DNA of 64,000 bases. Origin: Synanceia verrucosa. Its lineage: Eukaryota; Chordata; Actinopteri; Perciformes; Synanceiidae. The DNA lies in assembly GCA_029721515.1 (NCBI GenBank), contig CM056563.1, positions 15,022,454 through 15,086,453 on the forward strand, written 5' to 3'. Positions 35,971 to 48,029 of this stretch are shown here, piece after piece. The notes beneath the pieces were generated by a model, which searched no databases, was not told the origin of the DNA, and worked only from the letters and a program-made list of their open reading frames with translations. Position 1 is the first letter of the stretch; the number at the start of each line of letters is the position of its first letter. Position numbers and translations under genes: made by a program.

Positions 35971-38410
35971 ATTAAAGTGCCCTTTCTGGAGATTTTGCAG
36001 GAGCCTACACAGAGTGAGTTTCTCTCTCCATTCAAAGAGCTAGGTGAATCTTTTCAGCACCTCCATTAAAGGGTGTGGAGAGACATGGGAGGGACAGTGA
36101 AGTGGAAAGAGGAAGGATATCACAGCAATTTCACAAACTCTTCTTCCAAACTAATGTCTTCAGCTGTGCTGTTCTTCTCTACTTACACTTTCACATGGCC
36201 TCGAGGGACGAATTACAAACCGAATGGCAGCCCTGTCTTTGCTCCACCTCTCAGTGCTGCACCACCCTTTTTATGTTTATGTCTAACATGTTCCTCCCAT
36301 CTCACCCAAAGACCTTTCTCACTTTTTTTGTCTTTTTGCAACAATAATGTTTCCTCGCAAATGTCCATTTATAATAGCAGTGTCTACATATCCAGGAAAG
36401 CATCCAAACTTTATTCTTCATGGATGATACGCATCCTCCACTACGCACAATTCAATGTCCAGACAGCGCAGTAAGATGATCTAGTTTTACAGGGGTCGTC
36501 AGGTATAATGTGTCACAACTGCTCCATAGAGGGGAAAGTTGTTATAGATAGGAAATGTTCTGAGTAAAAGGAAATATTTTCTGTTTCACAGATGAGAACA
36601 TAACAATAGAATAAAGCTCATTTTTCAAATCAGTCTCCCATGTATTGTCTAAATAGAAGCTCCACATTTTATACCAGATGACATCTCAAGTTTGAAACTT
36701 ACTTACTCTGGTTTCTGGCTTTGAGAGAAAGCAGCTAATGTTCACAAATACTGCTTGAACTTTCCTCAGCCCTGGAAATAACATTGGACGTCTTCATTTA
36801 GCTAGTGCTCTCCTTTAAAACACTCTGCTCTGGCCAACCTACCATTCATGAGAAAGCAGTCTGAATAAAGCCTGTGTGCCAATACATTTGTCAGTTAATG
36901 ACAGATGTGCCAACACAAAGAAAATATCACTTTACACACTCTCGACAGGACAAACATTTGAGGGGAGGGATAGGCACACACACACACACATAAGGACATG
37001 CACAAGTACAGGGACACAAATACACACATTTACTCATTTTAAAAAAAACAGGTCTTTGTGTAGAAGTATGCTGACAACAAAATGACACTTAAAGACAATT
37101 TTATATGCTAGTAATACACACATTATACACACATAGACTTAACTTGCTCTTCAATTGCAAAGCCAGACAAATGACACTCTGTCGACCAATCATCTTTTAC
37201 TACAACACCAGCGAGCCAATAAAACAGCTTGCTGGAAAAGTTTAAATGTGTTTGAACAAAAATAGCTGTGGGCTACAAAGACTCACATAACAACACACAC
37301 ACACACACACACACCTGTCGTATGAGTTCCCAGAATGTTAGACAGGCAGAGATAGATTTCAGCAGGGAGACAATCTAGCGTTCAGCACATCGCAAAGTTA
37401 ACTCCAAGACAAAACAAAAAAAAAATGGTAAGATGGAAAGACAAAATAAAAGGAAATGAGCGCATCAGAAATGTAATCTAAGAGACTATGGTAACTGTAT
37501 ATCTGTGACACAACAGACTGGAAAGCTCATGAGTATAAAGTTTTATTTACTTTTAATTTTAATAATGAAGTTAGAGAAAAGTTCAAAGAAATGTGAATTT
37601 ATAACTTTACACAACAACATGATGTTACTTAAACTGCACTGTTGATGCTTCCTGGGGCTATTAGTACCCCTCCTGAATAAACTACTCACCTTTATAATAT
37701 GTTACAGAGAGTATGTTAAAATTCCAGGTATAGCAGCTTCAAATAACCATAAACTGTACAGATTACAACCTTGTTTGCATCATCATCGCTCTCCTGTTTG
37801 GTTGTGTGTATTTGCGTCTGTAACTTTTGCTGGCTCAACAACAGCTCTATCTAGTGGACACAGTCAGTCATCTCCAATTCCAGTTTCCCCCCCTGGATTT
37901 GGGACAATACATTAACTTCCTCCTGCTAATTCAGGTTAATAATCATGATGATTGAAACACAAAACTGAGCAGAACTGCGTACTACATAGATAGATTTCAG
38001 CTAAGTGAAATTCCCCAAAATGTCTGAAATAACTGAATTTTATAGACATTTTGGCTCAATATTGTTAAATAACTTCCAACATGTAACAGCCCTTCAACGA
38101 AAAAAACTGAGGTTTAATATGATCCTACAAAACTCTGAGGGTTGAATTTGAATAGTCACGTTCACATGGTTTGTAGTCTGGGAACTTCTGTGGTATGATG
38201 TAAATGTGTCAGTGAATGTTTCTGTTCTTCACCAAATTATTTTATAAATCATGTAAAACGTCTTCATTCATGACCTGAAAAATAGGATTGATTTTTTTGT
38301 TTGTTTTGCTTGTTTGTTTCTTTTGGCAGGTATATGGAGCACACAGTGACGTTTGTGCGTACTCGGAACCTTTGAAGGAGGAAGCTTTTAACCGAAGGAC
38401 TCATGCAAAG
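35971..38410. other. Gene-free stretch and nubp1 upstream region
   Basis: No supported exon other than possible nubp1 leader sequence near 38330-38410. It contains short CA runs at about 36974-36988 and 37293-37314. The 133-codon frame at 36073-36474 has no recognisable domain and lacks splice context. Confidence 0.45.
38330..38410 (+). promoter_or_regulatory. nubp1: nubp1 5' leader / core promoter region
   Basis: The 80 bases before the nubp1 ATG are CpG-containing and include a CRE-like AGTGACGTTTG at about 38346. The start context is AAAGATGG (purine at -3, G at +4). A pyrimidine-rich run with GGCAG at about 38325-38330 could instead be an acceptor of a 5' UTR exon. Which one is right cannot be decided here. 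Confidence 0.35.
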
Positions 38411-41400
38411 ATGGCGGATGTACCTGATAATGCGCCAGAGCGTGAGTTTTTGTTTTTTTTTTTAACTTAAATTCTTCTTTTTTTGCGGACTTTTGCACTA
38501 TATAGTTCATTGAAATGTATAAAATTGCTGTTCTGTTTCAAACAAATGTCTCACTGTTCGCTGTCTGTCTCTGTTGGAAACACTGTAACTTGCAATATTA
38601 GGATTTTTGAGCATCAGTTATTTAAATATTATTAAATATTAGCCATGGACTGCTACTGTCGGCTTCTTTTAGATACAATTAAACAGAAATAGTGTTGCGT
38701 TCAATGACGCACTTACTTAAGTACGTCGATAGGTCAGCGGATTAGCTAATGTTGCTTAAAATCGTCTATTTTTTTCTAATAAATTTTTGTTCTAATAAAT
38801 ACACAGGACTACTTAAATAGCTCTGAATGTATTTGTTTCATAATGTGTCACATCCTTTCCTGAAACGTGCTGAGTCATTGTGACACAGCTCTCAGCCTTA
38901 GAATCAGTGTGGAAAACTGTTATTGATAACATATCACATTTAGCCACACTGTGATGCAGTATTGAATTGTACAAGAATGTGTATAGTCTTCGTCGCAGTT
39001 TATATTAATTCTGCACATTTTTTCTTTTTAAATAATCTTATTCATGTCTTCACTGATGCATCATCAGATGGAATGATTGTGCACAGGTTGTCTAACATTT
39101 CTCTAAAGTCAGGGGCACTGATGGGATTTTTGAACTGGGGGAACCAAGCTGTAGCACTGTCGCCTCACAGCAAGAAGGTACCGGGGCCGAATCCTGGCCC
39201 GGGGCCTTTCTGTGTGGAGTTTGCATGTTCTCCCACTCAGATTTACTGTCTAAAAGCAGACTCAGTGAAGGACCCAAAAACATCTCAGACACAGGCTGCT
39301 TCCAGTTCCTGACATGAACATACTAATCACTCAAACGCCAGGCTCCCAATGCTGCTGTAATGACATGAATCCTCTGTTTTTTTACCAGCGATGTTTGAAA
39401 AACTTGAATTTAAGTTTAGCCACCAGACCCAGAACAGGTTCCAGTTCTGATTAGCTTGTGATGCTCACACTGTTACCTGGTCTGTTCTTATCCTTCCAGA
39501 CTGCCCAGGAACACAGAGTGAGCAAGCAGGAAAGTCCTCATCATGTCAGGGCTGTCCCAACCAGAAACTGTGTGCTTCTGGAGCCACTAAGGCCCCTGAC
39601 CCTGGTAAGACTGGGACCCCCCACATCTTCATATTACAATCATTTCTTTACACTGATCAGGCATAACATTATGACCACCTGCCTTATATCGTGATGGTCC
39701 CCCTTTTTCTGCCAAAATAGCTCCACAACAAACTGTGATGCTTTGTGGTATGTGATATCTTTATATCTTCAGCAGCATTAACTCCTCTGGTCTGTTGGAT
39801 CAGAGCACCAGGACCAGCCTCTCCATCTGCATCAGTGATCCGTGTCCTCTCATGACCCTGTCTCTGTCTTCTCCACTGGTCCTTCCTTGGACCACATGGA
39901 GATTTTTCCATTTTTCCTGCTTCTAACATCAACTTTGATGTTCATTTGTTGCCTTATATATCCCAGACATCATGTTGAAGAGATAATCAGTGTTATTCAC
40001 TTCACCTGTCAGTCGTCACAATGTTACGCTTGATCGGTGTACAGTTCATCAAGTACATGTGGCATTGATGGGATGACTTAAATTGAATAGGAAAAGTTAG
40101 CGGCTTTTAAAGTTTTGAGGTACCCCCCCCCACACACTTCCCTCTCCTCCCTGTCTTATCTCCAGCCATAGCAGAGATAGGAGCGAAGCTGTCAACAGTC
40201 AAACACAAGATCCTCGTGCTGTCTGGAAAAGGAGGCGTAGGGAAGAGCACCTTCAGTGCTCATCTGGCTCACGCCCTCGCAAGTGACGCCACGAAGGAGG
40301 TAATGTTTTAAATATAATTTCGGTTTTCACAACACAAACCACAAAGCCACCTGATGGTAGTTTAAAAAAAAAACATAAAGGCGACCAAACTATTTGGAAT
40401 TATCAGACGTGTCATTGCTGGGTTATATGTTTTTTCTTCTGCATCACAGGTTTTAAGGTGAAGAGTGAGGTTAAACCTGTTTTTAAAGGAACAAAAGGAT
40501 GTGTTCTCTCAAACCCATTTGGTTTGTCCTTTGAAGCTGCGGTTTACGTCATACCTGAGATTTAGTCTAACCCCAGTTCCAGTTCCTTGTTGAATTTAAC
40601 TAGAGGTTACTGCAGACAGGGGTTAGTGGAGGTGTGAGGTTAGGTGTAAATTAGGTATAAGGGAAACTTTCACAGATTAAATCATTTGAATAATTACTAA
40701 ATGTATTTTTTCACCATGTATATCTTTATTATTATGCATGTGCATATGTTTGTTTCATAACTTGTGCGTGTGTAATGTGCAACAGAAAAATCTATATACT
40801 AACAGTGAAAATGTAATTTCCCTCATCGAGGGATCAAATAAAGGAATTCTTCTTCTTAAGTTGTAGATCAGCTAAACCTGCTAAGCTAGTCAGTGACATG
40901 ACAGTCTCCTGTAAACTACAGACCATTGACTGTTGCTGTGGAATTTAAGGCCAAAAGTGATGGAAAAATATCAGTTTTCATGTTTTATCTGGTTTATCGT
41001 GGGTCTGACATTTCAGGCCAGTTCAGCTTATCGACTCTGGAGACTAAAGACTGTTTGTTGTTCTGCTCTCTCTCTCTCTATTAGGTCGCCCTGCTGGATG
41101 TAGATATCTGTGGTCCATCCATTCCTAGGATCATGGGCTTAGAGGGAGAACAGGTGAGGTTGTGGCCAGAAATGTTAACATCAAACTTAGAGGGAAGTAA
41201 ATTGTTATTTTAGTTTTCACATCAATCACGTGAAGCTTTTATTTCAGAGCCGATCTCTAATGTGTTCTCTTGTGAACAGGTTCACCAGAGTGGCTCAGGC
41301 TGGTCTCCTGTGGTGAGTCAGTTCAAAAAATACTGTTTTGGATTTTAATGTTTCATTCTTTGGATATTTCATATTCATATTTCATATTTTCCATGTCTGT

Positions 41401-43754
41401 GTGTTGCAGTATGTGGATGACAACCTGGCAGTCATGTCCATTGGCTTCCTGCTCAGTAGCCCAGATGATGCTGTGATCTGGAGAGGACCCAAGAAGAATG
41501 GTATTGTCTGTGTGTTTGAAAATTGTGTTGCCACACAATTTTAACCTGTCAATTTCAAATATATTTATGAAGCACATGTGATCGGATATGATTCAACGGC
41601 ACCACCAAAAATGAATCAGTTTTAAGTTAGGCCGCTTCAGAGCATCCCTGAAAATTTTGTCAAAATCCGTCCACAACTTTTTGAGTTATTTTGCAAACCG
41701 ACAAACCAACATACAAACAAACAAACAAGCCCCGGTGAAAACATAACCTCCTTGGTAACAAATACATAGAACTACACAAATAAACTAAATAAAAGAGATC
41801 TAAAAATCTACGCAAATAACAAAAACATAAAATACAAGATGCAATGCATCAGCAGAATAAACAGTAGGGATGTAGGTGTCAGCATGAGTTAAAAGCCAAA
41901 GAATAAAAATGTCTTAATGACAGGGCAGATCTGATGTTCAGTGGTAGACTGTTCCAAAGTTTAGTAGCACCCACCACGCAGGCTTGATCACCTTTAGTTT
42001 TGAGCCTGGACATTGGGACTTTCAGGAGTCGTTCATCAGTGGAAGCCCTCAGTGCTCCAGCAGATTACATTCAGCTTGGTACTGAGCTGCTAGATCTTAA
42101 GAACAGAGAGTAAAATTTTAAAATCAATTCTGGAGGGAACTGGAAGCCAGTGCAGAGAGACCAGATCCAGTGTGATATGGTCACGATCACAGGAACCTGC
42201 TGTGTGTATCTCAAAACAGGGATGATCAAGCAGTTTTTGAGGGACGTTGACTGGGGGGAACTGGACTACCTTGTTGTGGACACGCCCCCTGGCACCTCTG
42301 ATGAACACCTGTCAATCATCCAGTACCTAAGCTCCACTCACGTCGATGGAGCTGTCATCATCACTACACCACAGGTAGTGCCACACACACACACAAAACC
42401 TAACATTAATTAAATTTAGAGGAAAAAAAGGGAAATTCCTCCCTCCACCTATTGTTTGTGTCAACATTCACCTGATTTGACTACTTGTGTTTTCACTGGT
42501 GATTTCCTACATTTCCCAGAATGAGTTTCAGCCACGTTGAGTTGTTCGGTTGAGCCGGTGGTTTTTATGTTTCCCTGGAGAGTAATAACGATAGTGATAG
42601 TCACAGTGATAGCCACAACGATATTAACAGACAAGAACTTTACTGAGTTTAAGAGATTACTGCAACGTTACTGCAGCTGCCTTTCATCATGAGTCATTAT
42701 CATCTCAGTGCCCGTTTATTGAGATGCTAACAAAATATTGTGATATTTCAGGTGCAGTTAAAGTGCTACTTCTTTTCAAATCAAATGAAGTCAAACTTTA
42801 TTTATATGGCACTTTTAGTACATATTAGCAGTTCAAAGTGGCTAAAAACAACAATGGAAAAATAAAACTCAAACCCCCATCCCCATATAAATATACACAA
42901 ACACACACACTTAGGCATGGCATGGCACAGATAACTTAAGTGAGGAAAGAGCCACCTTTGGGAAAGATGAATTAAAACCTGAATAGTAAATAAATAAATA
43001 AAGAATGGATGGATGGATGAGTTATTAAAAGAAGTCATTTAAAAACCTGATCAAAAGGAAAAATATTAAATAAAAGAGGTCATGAAACGGTGAGTCTTGA
43101 GCCTCTTCTTAAAAACCTTGACAGTCTCTGTCTGCATTTCTAGACAAACAATGTGTAGTTTGCAGAAAATATTATGTTTTGTTGTAATGCCCCAAAAGAA
43201 AGAATTATTCAGCTGTCATAAAGGATGAAAACCATGACAGATCAAGAGAGGAGTAACCTCAGTTGTTCATTACTCAGTGTATTCATAAGTGTTTTAGTGA
43301 AGGTGGGATGTCATGTTACCTGGAAATCCCCCTTGCTTCAATTACTGTCTCCACCTACGTGTTTAACTCACCTCTAAATACAGCAAGTTATAGAAAGTGA
43401 TGCTGAGGAATGTAAGTGCATCAGCGGCAGGCTGAGAGGCAGTGGATGCATTAAAATGAGTACACACTGTCACTATCTATTCCTATCTATTAACTCTTAA
43501 AAAGTCTTTGCTACAGTACAACTGCACAGCTCTCATGGCTCCATGTAAAGTTATAATCCACTATGTTTACTAGTTATGTGTTTATGCAAAAGCAGTGAAA
43601 TTAAACTCTTATCCATTGTAGGACTGGGGCGATAACCACATCACTGCAACACCGCGGTGTTGAGCTCATTACCGTCATCACCACAATATTATAATAATAA
43701 AAAAATATATATATTTGCTGTTGAAAATTACAGGAATGCATATGGAGCCTGGTA

Positions 43755-43804
<50 letters not shown>

Positions 43805-44286
43805 AGTAATATTTAGTAACACATTATTTCTCCGTCTAGCTTTAAAACTAGATGGAGAAATCAAACTTCTCACACTGCAGTCCATTAAGTCCATTAACCC
43901 TAAGGGGCAGGGGAGTTGTTTTCGTATTATTATTATTATTATTATCATTATTATTATTATTATTAATTATTTCAAGGTTTCAGTACATCTCATGATTAAA
44001 TTGAATATATACACACACAATACACAGGCATAAAAGACAGAAGCATTGCACAAACAGTCTGAGTTCAGTTTCAAATGTAGTTAAAGCAGACTCACTCCTC
44101 TTATGTGGTACTGTCCATAGTTGTTTACGCTGCTCTGTTGATTTGTTTTTTGAGGGATTACGCGGGGCTGCAGCGAACGCGGAGGGTAGCAGGGTTGTGG
44201 CTTTAGCACCGTGGTAATAAAAAAAAAAAAAAAATCCATACTCTCACAGCCCTAATCCATTGACTGCATATTTATTTTTTTATTCA

Positions 44287-44337
<51 letters not shown>

Positions 44338-46385
44338 TTTAACATATTTTTTAAGGGAAAACAACATGACAACAATAACAGTAACAACACCCCGACTCAG
44401 ACACGTAGAATGGAATTAGAGGGAAAAAAAAAAAAGGTACATGTGACTTTAGAAAGTACACATACAAATAGATGAGTGCATAAACAAATATACAGTAAAG
44501 CTACCAGTTATTTTTCATCTGTCCTGGTCTCATCCAGGTAGGCAAGGAAGGGGCCCCAAATAGCCCCAAATTTTCCAATCATTCACACCTGTTTTAACGA
44601 GGATTTCTGGCTTCTTTGAATAAAGCACACTTCCAGCATTAGGTGTGACCTGAACAGGCACAGAAAGGTCTGGTGCCGTAGTCACACAACGGTTTGCTTT
44701 GTTCATAAGTGGCCCGAAACTAATTTGACCAAGTTTTAATGCACTTGGCGAACACTTCCTGAAACTTAATTTAGGCCTGGACTCATGAGGTCAGACAGCA
44801 GTAGAATCACTTCCTGATTCCTTCAGCTCTCACTGAACCAAAACAAACGACACATAAGAGTCTGTTTAACAGAAAGAGGCGAGCTGCCAAGCTCTTGATA
44901 TAAAAGGAAAGGGTTTTTTTTCTCACACATTTGAACACAAATACTTTAGAGCTGCCAGTTTATCAGGCCCAACTGCTTTTCTCAAGGGAACCATGACAGC
45001 AGTTGTTGGGGAATGGAAAACAAATTTTGTTCTTTTCAACAATTTGTTTGTTTCCTCTCCATCTGTCTTGTCTTCTGTGGCGTCCTCCCCGTCTCCCTCG
45101 TCTTGCTTTGCCTTTCTGTCTTTCTGTTTTTCCTCCTCTCTCCAGGAGGTGTCGTTGCAAGATGTGCGGAAGGAAATCAGGTTCTGTCAGAAGGTCAAGC
45201 TGCCGATCATCGGCGTGGTGGAAAACATGAGCGGCTTCGTCTGCCCTACATGCAAGGTCACTGGCTGACGCATATGTGTCTACGCAGGCGCTTAAAAGCA
45301 TAATGTACTGTACTAAAACAACCATAAGCTTCATGTGGAAAAGAGGAACACGTGGTAGAACCAACATGACCACAGAGGTGTCATTTCATCTTGTACAACA
45401 AAAGTTTGGACTGGTTGCAGAGAGGCATTAAAGGTAAATAACCCTGGTGATGTCAGAGTGATGTCATCAGGGTTATTTAAACGGTGAAAAGTTTTTAGAG
45501 CTTTAGTTCTAAAAACCACAATGCTGAATATCCTCTTTAAGCACCGTTCACTCTTTCATTTTGTTAATTTTAATATTATTATTTATTTATTTTGATGTCT
45601 TCTATGCATTTTGAGGACAGAGCAAATTAAATTTATTTAATCAAATTAAATTGATGCATGGGCCAGTTTTCCTCTTTTCCATTCCTGTACTCAACATGTA
45701 TAGAGTGTCACAGAGCTTATTATTTTTCTTGGTCTCTCTTGCAGAACACGTCGCAGATCTTCCCTCCCACCAGCGGGGGTGCTGAGCGAATGTGCGCAGA
45801 TCTAAATCTACCCCTGCTCGGAAAGGTACCCCTCGACCCGAGGATCGCACGAAGTTGCGACGAGGGCAAGTCTTTCCTTAATGAAGTACCGGACTCTCCT
45901 GCTGCTGAAGTCTACCAGAGGATAGTGCAGAGTGAGTGTTTACAGGAATACAAACCAAACACACCTACACAAGCATCATGTTGCAGATTTGATGGCATTC
46001 CAAAGAAAGGAAGTTACGCAGCTTCTAGCCTTTATCATTTTTGATGACTGGAGCATTTACTAGATGTCATAATTCCTGATTAAATGTAATGAAAGAAGAA
46101 GTGATCATTTTACAAATGGGAAGTCGTCGACTAAAGGGGAAGAAGAGCGATCGAAATTTGATATGTATACCTACATCATTAGATTAAAAACTGTCTGTGT
46201 AACAATGATTCTGCAGATACAAACGCAAAGATGTTGAATAGAGGAATGTATTTGTCTGTTCTTGGCAGTCTGCATCAAATTCATCAAAGCAGGATATAAT
46301 TATTGCCACTCCTCTGCTCTCTCCTCCTCCAGGTATTCAGGACTACTGTTCCAACCGTGTGATAGAGGAGCAGAGCGCCGCCTAA
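38411..46385 (+). CDS. nubp1: NUBP1, cytosolic Fe-S cluster assembly P-loop ATPase, 10 coding exons, 322 aa
   Basis: NUBP1 forms the scaffold complex with NUBP2 that builds 4Fe-4S clusters for cytosolic and nuclear proteins. Exons: 38411-38441, 39500-39604, 40166-40299, 41085-41153, 41280-41312, 41410-41500, 42220-42374, 45146-45256, 45745-45931, 46333-46385. All phases agree and the length matches human (320 aa). The N-terminal cluster-binding cysteines are present: C12, C26, C29 and C35 (the last three in SCQGCPNQKLC). Walker A is GKGGVGKST (66-74). The Mrp/NBP35 signature VDTPPGTSDEH lies at 174-184. The CPTC pair that binds the bridging cluster is C239/C242. The product therefore appears fully functional. 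Possible poly(A) signals follow at 46464 (ATTAAA) and 47017 (AATAAA). Introns 1, 2, 6 and 7 carry mobile-element debris. Confidence 0.96.
39111..39240 (+). repeat. Dispersed fish repeat family A fragment in nubp1 intron 1
   Basis: 'gtagcactgtcgcctcacag' through 'gtgtggagtttgcatgttct' matches, inverted, the right part of the 33746-34075 copy. Confidence 0.7.
39650..40042. mobile_element. MITE with ACACTGATCAGGCATAACAT termini in nubp1 intron 2
   Basis: Left end ACACTGATCAGGCATAACAT TATGACC; right end complement ACACCGATCAAGCGTAACAT TGTGACG. This terminal inverted repeat is a well-known dispersed fish element (recalled). The 390-bp interior includes a GC-richer block but no transposase. Confidence 0.75.
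41575..41760 (-). repeat. Dispersed repeat family C, inverted fragment in nubp1 intron 6
   Basis: 'gtgatcggatatgattcaac', 'tgaaaattttgtcaaaatcc' and 'ggtgaaaacataacctcctt' are the inverted counterpart of the 28235-28470 copy. Confidence 0.75.
41860..42185. repeat. LINE 3'-end-like repeat abutting nubp1 exon 7
   Basis: 'gtggtagactgttccaaagt', 'agtgctccagcagattac', 'aaattttaaaatcaattctg' and 'ggaactggaagccagtgcag' form the 3' region common to many fish LINE copies (recalled). The recognisable repeat runs to within about 35 bases of the exon 7 acceptor (42217-42219). Confidence 0.55.
42783..42845. repeat. LINE/SINE 3'-tail-like fragment
   Basis: 'aactttatttatatggcact' followed by 'gcagttcaaagtgg' is typical of short retroposon tails in fish. 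Lies in nubp1 intron 7. Confidence 0.5.
43617..44256. other. AT-rich repeat-laden part of nubp1 intron 7, possible MITE
   Basis: Holds (TA)n at 43757-43801, (ATT)n at 43929-43966 and a poly-A run at 44218-44234. The start 'taggactggggcgataacca' and the end 'catactctcacagccctaat' loosely resemble the ends of fish hAT elements (TAGGGCTG-type), but the match is weak. Confidence 0.35.
43757..43801. repeat. (TA)n microsatellite
   Basis: About 22 TA units in nubp1 intron 7. Confidence 0.95.
44290..44336. repeat. (TA)n microsatellite
   Basis: About 23 TA units with one G interruption, nubp1 intron 7. Confidence 0.95.
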
Positions 46386-48029
46386 CCCACCAGGCTGATG
46401 GCAGCCATTTTGGACCAGAATAGATCACATGATGAGAGTGCGATCGAAATAATTACCTGCTGAATTAAAAACACACACACATAGGAAAGCTAAGCGTTTA
46501 TAATGCACCATTCACCAAAGCCTGCCAGCACTATCTCAACATGGTTATCAGTCATAAAAGGCAGTGCGGTGGTTTGTTCTGCAGTGGCTCTCCATCACAA
46601 CCTTTCCAGGGTTTATATAATTCCTCTTTGTGATAAATGGATATTTAGTTATTATTATTACTCGTTAAATAAGCACTTGGGTCAAATGTTGTTTGCGTTA
46701 AATTAAACTATGATATCAAACCACCACTCTATGGATCCTATGAATATAACATTTTAATACTGAGATAATTACACTTAAATTCTTGAAGTATAGGATGAAG
46801 CAGGTAATATTCCTATGTGTGTTATTGTCTTATAAATCCCATTAGAAAAACCAAAAATATAATATATATAAAATAGTATAAGTAGATCTGATTTGATTAT
46901 TCCATTGAATTCTGTATGATAATATTCAGGCCTGCTTAAGGCACTGAATTATGTTCTCAACTTCCATGATATTTCTTAATGCTTATTTATTATAAAGTGG
47001 CATATGACTGGGATCAAATAAAAAAAACTATATGTAAAAATATAATTCAATAAGATAAGTTGACTTATTAAATTGTCTGGTAAGATAAACCATTATTAAT
47101 CACATGGTGGAAAATTTACAGTGTCGCAGCAGATAAGATGAGGCGATAACAACAAAAATATATAATGAAATTAGAATAGAGGAAAGAAATAAAATAGAGT
47201 CGAACAAGTACATACAAAAAATAGTGTTTTCAGGATCAGAACACTGAGCAGTGTCTTGTCAGTGCGCTGTGCTGAGCTGATCTTCTTGTATTTCGACCGT
47301 AACCCGCTGTGGACCAGGTTAGTCCTGAAGCATCAGTCACCACTGTGATGCTGTTTGGGTAAGTCAAATCTCTGATAAGTAAAACTGTTTGCTGTAAGGA
47401 CACTAAGTCGATTTTATTTGTATAGCCCAATTATCACAAAATACAAATTAGCCTCAGAGGGATCTACAATCTGTACAGGATATGACACCCTCTGTCCTTT
47501 ACAAATGACCCTAACCTAATTGACTCAAGGAAAACTCAGAAAAACTGTCTTACAGGTCTGTGCCACCAACCTTGTTTCATTTGTGCCCATATCCTCATTC
47601 GTACTTTGCCATACGTGGTCGTAGTTCCTCCAGGGTTCACTAAAAACACATGTGAAACTGCATCTGCATCCTGCTAACAGACAAAACAACAGCAGCCATT
47701 TCTCACACTGAGATTTTCTTAACTTTATTGGTTGTTGTCTGTTAATTTTAAGAGGTGAATGACTGAAAATTATATGTCCATGAGTAATATTATTGTGACA
47801 CCTAAAGGATTCAATACTCATGAAATATTATTTAAATATACAGAGGGTACAAATAGGATTCTCTCTTAATGAAAGCAGTGTACCGAACTGATTTTTAATA
47901 TGGAATTTTATTAAATTATTTCAGCTGCCTTAAAGGACCAGTGTGTAAGATTTAGGGGTGCTGTGACCTTCTTAACGACATGAATATTTTATTTTTTTTG
48001 ACATTGCATGCACCCAGTTGACTTTTCAT
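46386..48029. other. nubp1 3' UTR and AT-rich intergenic DNA
   Basis: The nubp1 3' UTR probably ends near 46490 or 47040. The rest is AT-rich. A retroposon tail with 'gattttatttgtatagccca' lies at 47407-47535. A MITE-like end 'ttaaaggaccagtgtgtaag' lies at 47932-47951. No TVP23A exon was seen on either strand. Confidence 0.45.
47407..47535. repeat. Fish SINE/LINE tail (TTTTATTTGTATAGCCCAAT)
   Basis: 'ttttatttgtatagcccaat', 'cctcagagggatctacaatc' and 'gacaccctctgtcctttaca' are a highly repeated teleost retroposon segment (recalled). Confidence 0.7.

Noticed and set aside
36073..36474. 133-codon plus-strand frame
   Set aside because: No recognisable domain, ordinary AT-rich composition, no splice sites or partner exons.
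44963..45373. 136-codon minus-strand frame
   Set aside because: Antisense to nubp1 exon 8 and its flanks.
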